DNA of 64,000 nucleotides, taken from the NCBI GenBank assembly GCA_007449985.2, contig VIIQ02000631.1, forward strand, positions 247,501 through 311,500, read 5' to 3'. This document shows, piece after piece, positions 58,720-64,000 of this stretch (position 1 is its first letter; each line of letters opens with the position of its first letter). The notes beneath the pieces were generated by a model, which was not told the DNA's origin, ran no database searches, and worked only from the letters and a program-made list of their open reading frames with translations. Source of the stretch: Desmodesmus armatus (Eukaryota; Chlorophyta; Chlorophyceae; Sphaeropleales; Scenedesmaceae). Position numbers and translations under genes: made by a program.

Positions 58720-60085
58720 GGTGCAGGAGGGGTGCAGTGGGGTGGGTCGGCATGAAGCAACGCCTTGCATGGCGGACCCTGTGGGGCTTTGTCAGCTGCA
58801 TGCTGTGGGGTTGGCAGCATCATGGCGTGGTTTTTGGTTGAGGTCAGTTGAGGGAGGTTAATGAGGTGTTGGGACTGACGGAGGGCAGTGTTGTCCTGGA
58901 GGGAGCTGGGTGAGGGCAGTTCCTGCAGTGTTTTGTCACTATCGAGGTGGCACCTGGTCTGGGTGTTGAGTCAGCAGCACAGGCCTTACGGTGTATACTA
59001 TTTGGCCCCTGGTCAGATTGTTTGTCAACACGCATGCGTGGAGCATGGCACCCACGTGCTAGCATGCTGGGGCATGTGCAGTGCACAGACCTGCAAGGTC
59101 TTGCAGGGAGCTAGGTCAACGTCTGCTACAATACAGTTCTCGGCTGCTGAAGTGGTGTGAATGAGTGGTATGTTGTTCTGCTTTTGGCAGTGCAAATCTG
59201 CGCACTGCATGCTTGGGCAGCGTGTGTCTCGTGTACAGTTGTATTTCACTTGCTTGCTGTAAAGGACAATGGACCAATTGGCTCACAAGCCCCGTGCCGT
59301 TGAAGACGATGAGAAGTTGAGTGGTCTGCACCAGTACTGTGCTACCACTGTGTACAGATCTATTGCATGTGCAACCTGTTGCTGCACCACGGTCCACTTG
59401 CGATCGCAAGCAAGCAGACAGCCTGTGTGAAGGGTGGCAGAAACGGACTGCAGTAGAGAACGGCGACGAGAAATGTTGACAGGTAGCACATTTACTCTCC
59501 CATAACACTTACTAGTTGCTAGAGCCCACCAAACGCACACATGCTCAAGCACTGACGATGTGTGATCTCGCGGTTCGTCTGGCGAACGCAAGCCATCAGC
59601 ATGCCCAGTACATATCAAAACACAAAACAATAATTTTCTACAGCTGAGATTCTTTTATGTTGTGCTCAATTGCAGGAGCCCTTGTATGCTTGGTCAAAAC
59701 AAGTCAACGGTTGGCCTAGAGGAATTTCACCCGTGGGTCCCCGTTCGCCCCATCAACCCAAGGACGTTTGATTCGCTGAACCAGCGTTAATCCTGTTCAA
59801 ACAGATATACAGGCAGTTGTCCTTTATTTTTGTTCGGTGTTGTTGTTGCCCATCAGTCTCTGTCTGGCCCTTGGCAGGCTTGAGAGTATTTCGAACACCA
59901 CCTCGAACACCCCTTCTCATTCAGTGCTTGCTCCTCCGTCCCAAAATCGGAGACCGGGTGGCAGGTCATCAGCACTGTTTGCCAAGGACGCAGGCGCAGG
60001 CGGGCTGAGGGCAGCACAGCGCTTTAGAGGCCTTAACAGCAAAACATTATCGTGATTCGGTTGCGTCCTGATCGCACACCGCAAC
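58720..60085. other. CDKC 3' UTR and spacer
   Basis: No splice-supported exon. TGTAA at 59258-59262 is a candidate CDKC polyadenylation signal, 539 nt after the stop. The stretch from 59470 to 60060 is the upstream region of the next gene; no clear TATA box. Confidence 0.5.
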
Positions 60086-63000
60086 ATGGACGTCCGGGTG
60101 TTCCTGCTGCTGTTGGTCGCAACTGTCACTGCACATGCATACACCTACACCAGCTGGCACGAATGCAGTGCTCAGGCGGTGTATGGTGGCATATACGGCG
60201 CAGAAGTGCTATCAAACCTGAGTGACTTTAGGAGCGGTCTGCTGTCCCATGTTTGGCAGAGCTTCGACCCCACTGTACCATACCCCAAGGTAAGCAAAGT
60301 GCACATGCCTGGACTAGGGAGGGGGGTTAATAGCACCACTGCATGGGAGATTGCTATGGGCAGCATATGCACCCTTCATGCATGTGGGTGATGCCCTTTC
60401 CCCTCCCTTCTCCATCAGTCCAAGGGGGGAGGGGGACAGGAGGGTTTCCTTGCACCTGGTGCCTAGGCCTCCAAAGTTCCTTGGGGCATGCTGGGTGCCA
60501 ATTCCTGTACGTGAATTTGGGCATGGTGGCCTGTTGTGTTGATGAGCAGGTGTGCATACCACAGCAGTGTGCAAGCACCACGCGTGGCCCACTGGTCTGA
60601 CTGTTGCACAGTTTTGTCACTGAGACAGCATCAAAACGCGTTGAGGGTACCTGCTGACCCACATCACCCTGGCACTGCCCCCCACTCCAGCAGCAGCAGC
60701 AGACCCCTGCACCCGCTCACTGTGTACCACAGCAGCCCAGCAGGCAGTGCTAGCAGCAGCAGCAGCAGTAGGATGAGGGCGCCAAAGTTGTGCTTAGCTG
60801 GAATGCATAGGTTCAGCTGCACTGAACGGTGCTGTGTTGTTGTGGTTGTGACTGCAGGGCTTCCAGCGGTTTGACCCGCTACGGCCCTTCATCAAGTGCC
60901 CGCCACACCAACCCCTCATCCGATACGGAAACGCAGCTGGTGGGTGGTTTGGAGGGCTGCCAGCAGCAGCATCGAACCAACACGTGTGCGCTACAGGCAT
61001 GCAGTCAGCTTACATCTGCCTGCTTGTTACACGGTGTGCAGCTGGTGTACTGCCTATGATCCTGTGCCAGCACGCCTTGCTCCCTTCCCGGAACTAACCG
61101 TCTTTGTCTTGTTTCGGCCTGGTGACGTGCAGCACTGTAGCAGCAGCAGCAGCAGTACACACGTACTTGGTGTGATCATCAAATCATTTGTGTGTTTGCT
61201 GATGACTAATGACTTACAGATGGAGGCAAGCTGCTGTGCGATGTTGGCAAGCTGCCCACCCCCTGCCTCATTTACAGCTTGGGTTCAAACGGCGACTACA
61301 GCTTTGAGCAGGACATGCTAAAAAGCACACAGTGAGTGCGCTTAGTCACCTTGTTTTGGTTCAGAGTTGCTTTTGCCCAATGAGCCTTTTGTTGCCTCCC
61401 CAAACGGGCGATGTTCTGTGTAACATCCGAGTGGCGCGCCCCCTGCACACCAGCACACCAGTGAACAAGGTCAGCAGCCAGGGATTTGAGCAGAAGCATG
61501 GGCGTGTAGCACCTTGCACTAACTGTCGCAGGACACCTGCCACGCGATGCCAGGGCAGGTCTCGCTCTCAGTGTGGGAGGGGGTGGCTTCTGGCAGGATG
61601 CATATACCGGCAGGATTGCTGTTGCAGTTCAGTCCAGCTGCTGCAGCCAGCATGACTTTTATGGTGTGCCCACGTCGGCATGACTTGAGATGTGGTGGCA
61701 GACACGCCTTCTTTTTGAAGGAAGGTAGCGGCAGCAGTCAGTGATGCCCGGTGGCAGCTTCACCAGGGCCGTTGGGCGATCCTTGTCTGTTCCTGCTGTT
61801 CCGCAGGTGTGAGATCCACACTGTTTTTTTGGGCGGTCTTATATTTATATTTTCTAGAAGAAAAAAAGATATATTATAAATTTATTAAAGAAAAATACAT
61901 TATATGTTTTTTGTTTTTTATTTTATTACTTTGTCTGTTTCTGCTGTGGCGCAGGTGTGAGATCCACACTTTCGACTGCACGTACGATGGGAAGAGCCAG
62001 GACCCCAACCGCCATCACTACCACAAGGTGCGCTGAGCAGCTGACGTAACATGGTCCATGGCTGTGTGGCGCGTCACGGTTTGCACCGTTTTGTGTTGGT
62101 GGCTTGTGCTGCGCCTGTATTTGTCCATTGAATCAAAATCTGTACTGTATCATGGTCGGCGGAGCACACCTTCAGGGACCATGTTGTGGGGTAATTGGTT
62201 GTGAGCTGGCAATGAGATACCCCACAACTTGGTCCCCAGAGGTGTGCTCCAGGGACATAATATAGTGCAACATGCATGGCTGGATGGACAGACACAGGCT
62301 CAACACTAGCAACCAAGTCCTGAATCGTGAGGTTTGTTGCTGGTGCATCTCCTGCACCCCGACATGGGGCTGGCCAGCATCTCTAAAGAGTGCTGCTTTG
62401 GGCCATCCTTGCCTTGTTGTAAGCATGGGCCATCGCCCGCCATTTGCTTGCAGCTGTTTGCGCAGCACACTGCCAGGTTTGAACATCTGGCTAGGCCCCA
62501 CCCTTGCTGGGGTGCTGCCTGGTTTGCTCCGACATCCCTGTGCATATGTGTCGACACTGAGATGCTTGTTGATTGTTACGGCTGCCGTCCCTCCTGCCTT
62601 CACCTTGCCTGTGCAGTGGTGTGTGGGCGCCCAGAAGGCCGAAAACTTCAAAACCTGGGACGAGATCACCCGCCTGCTGGGCCACCAGCACAGAACCCTG
62701 GATGTTTTCAAAATTGACATCGAGGGTCACGAGCCTGGGGTGCTGGCCGAGCTCCGACATGACACACCGCTGCCACGCCAGGTTGTGATCGAGCTACACA
62801 TGTATGCTACGGACAGGCCCACAGGTATCCAGAAGCCTGCGCCCCGTACCCCAGCACAGCTGTCGCTGCTGGTGATGCACATGGCATCGCTGGGCTATGG
62901 CGTTGTTGGGCAGGAAGACAACATATGTAAGTCTGTTGGTTGCGTGGGCTGCAGGTTTGCGTGCGTCATACAAGAGCCTTGGCAGAGTGGGGGCAGCAGC

Positions 63001-63449
63001 ATCAGGAAGCAACGCTGTGTGTTGCAGGGACCTCTGAGCAAAGTTTCGCACTACGCATGATGTTTAGACAAGTATCATATATGCATCTGCAGCCCCAGCA
63101 TGCTCCAGCTGTCTTCAGCATTGCGCCACATGTGTGCTGTGCTGTGCTGTGGTGTGCAGGGGGTGAGCCCGGATGCTGTGCTGAGTGGACTTTCCTGCAC
63201 GTTGAGAGGCCCTGGGCAGGAGCAGGAGCTCGTTTGGCCGCTTTCAGCCGCCACAAGCGGCACTCAGCAGGTGCACTTGGCGCAGCAGTCCCGCAGGACA
63301 GCGCACAACCAGCCGCAGCAGCTGCAGACGGCAGCGCGCAACCAGCCGAAGCAGCTGCAGGCGGGCGGCGCCTGCAGGCGCAGCAGCATGAGCAGCAGCA
63401 GGAGTCCTCTGGGTTGTTTGCAGGCTTGCGCAAGCTCCTCCAACTGTAG
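60086..63449 (+). CDS. Secretory-pathway METTL24-like methyltransferase-domain protein
   Basis: Exons 60086-60289, 60858-60939, 61220-61331, 61955-62027, 62617-62926 and 63160-63449 give 356 aa. MDVRVFLLLLVATVTAHA is a signal peptide or anchor. The domain follows the METTL24/Methyltransf_22 pattern: RFDPLRPFIKCP, GGKLLCDVG, PCLIYSLGSNGDYSFEQDML (the SAM-binding-loop position), CEIHTFDCTYDG, HHYHKWCVGA, FKTWDEITRLLGH, then the conserved LDVFKIDIEGHEPGVL (about 187-201) and VVIELHMYAT. The C-terminal 60 aa are Gln/Ala-rich. The real substrate of this family is not established; I would expect a secretory-lumen location. The acceptor of exon 4 is duplicated around an AT-rich insert. Assignment comes from motif order and is fairly firm for the superfamily. 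Confidence 0.8.
61783..61970 (+). repeat. 40-bp direct repeats with 3' splice site flanking AT-rich insert
   Basis: 61783-61822 and 61931-61970 are the same 40 bp (TTGTCTGTTCCTGCTG.. then GCAGGTGTGAGATCCACACT) with about three mismatches. Each carries the acceptor and the first codons of exon 4. Between them are 108 bp that are overwhelmingly A and T (for example AAAAAAAGATATATTATAAA), in sharp contrast to the surroundings. Using the first acceptor leads to TAA within the insert. Confidence 0.92.
62161..62250. repeat. 33-bp inverted repeat (foldback) in METTL24-like intron
   Basis: Arms 62161-62193 (GGAGCACACCTTCAGGGACC then ATGTTGTGGGGTA) and 62218-62250 are reverse complements with about three mismatches; the loop is 24 nt. 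A small MITE or a hairpin RNA is possible. Confidence 0.88.
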
Positions 63450-64000
63450 AGGGGCTAATTCCAAAGTTTAGCTTGGTACCCATGCATGGGGGTGTCCATC
63501 TGTTCGTGGCAGCAAGGTCATCGCGCTCTATCAGCATGGCTGCTGTTGGGGTATCGCTGGTGGATACAGCACCTGCAGCCTGGGCGGTGCATGTCAAGGG
63601 ACTCGACTCAATTGGGCCAATGGCTGTGGGCATGCAATGCATGCATACTATCATAGTATGGCCTCCTTCAGCTGTGCCAGGACCTGCAAGTCAGGTCCGC
63701 ACCCAAGGTGTACACCGATGCTGAGTGCTTCTATTGGGCAACACACTTGTCGCCCAGTTGTGTATGAACTGCTCCAAGTAGTTCCAGGGCCCTGTGATTC
63801 GGGCTGCTGTATTGGCTTGTAGCTGGGCCTGAGCAAGGCATCAAATGGTGGTCTCATGTTGTTTGGTGGGGTTTTGGCTAGCGGGGCTGATGCATGTACA
63901 CCTCCATAAGGAGGAATGGTCGTACAGTGTGATGCTGTGGGTTCTGTGCGGCATTGCTTGCGTGTTGTGTGTTGCTGGTGTGTATGAACGTGTATGTATT
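63450..64000. other. 3' flank of the METTL24-like gene
   Basis: The first part should be its 3' UTR. I see no further exon or obvious TGTAA signal before the window ends. Confidence 0.5.

Overview
The window is nuclear DNA from a green alga, most likely a chlorophycean (Chlamydomonadales-like); I cannot name the species. The evidence is intron-dense eukaryotic genes with GT-AG (rarely GC-AG) introns, moderately high GC, abundant CAG/GCA repeats giving poly-Gln and poly-Ala, TGTAA motifs after several stop codons (the usual chlorophycean polyadenylation signal), and plant-lineage proteins: an organelle-type prolyl-tRNA synthetase, an AP2-domain protein, a PITAIRE-type CDKC kinase and an ABCI11-type ATPase. 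I built exon models by hand from splice sites and reading-frame continuity. Spans below run from start to stop codon and include introns.

Layout. 0.2-5.4 kb (+): 3' part of an organellar prolyl-tRNA synthetase. 6.0-6.7 kb: a 672-bp inverted-repeat element. 7.3-9.9 kb (+): an AP2/ERF-like protein. Three minus-strand genes follow: a Gln/Ala-rich RS-domain protein (12.4-15.9 kb), the meiotic recombinase DMC1 (16.8-21.05 kb, 12 exons) and nuclear poly(A) polymerase (22.5-27.9 kb, 13 exons). The rest is mainly plus strand: a VTT/TMEM64-type membrane protein (29.1-32.9 kb), an unrecognised acidic, probably plastid-targeted protein (35.2-39.6 kb), a secreted protein made of tandemly duplicated exons (41.5-44.6 kb), a second small secreted protein (48.0-49.0 kb), a small Lys/Gln-rich protein (49.6-50.0 kb), ABCI11 (50.0-52.7 kb), CDKC (53.2-58.7 kb) and a secretory METTL24-like protein (60.1-63.4 kb). 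A doubtful minus-strand gene may lie at 44.7-46.8 kb. There is no operon logic. The shared theme is ordinary nuclear functions (mRNA 3' processing, Pol II CTD-kinase-type activity, meiosis, organelle translation) plus three proteins with signal peptides.

Most unusual features. (1) The gene at 41.5-44.6 kb is a six-repeat secreted protein in which each repeat is one phase-1 exon; the last five exons and their introns were duplicated as about 0.57-0.6 kb units and stay nearly identical. (2) CDKC intron 9 carries a 199-bp near-perfect foldback beside a perfect 62-codon exon in antisense: a captured gene fragment or nested gene that could make hairpin RNA. (3) Two unrelated genes (prolyl-tRNA synthetase and the METTL24-like gene) have a 3' splice site plus exon start duplicated around an AT-richer filler, so each has a decoy acceptor leading to a stop. 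(4) Introns and spacers hold several element families: a GTAGC-rich TIR element, a 350-bp MITE inside DMC1, tRNA-derived SINE-like repeats, a dispersed ~90-bp family and short foldbacks.
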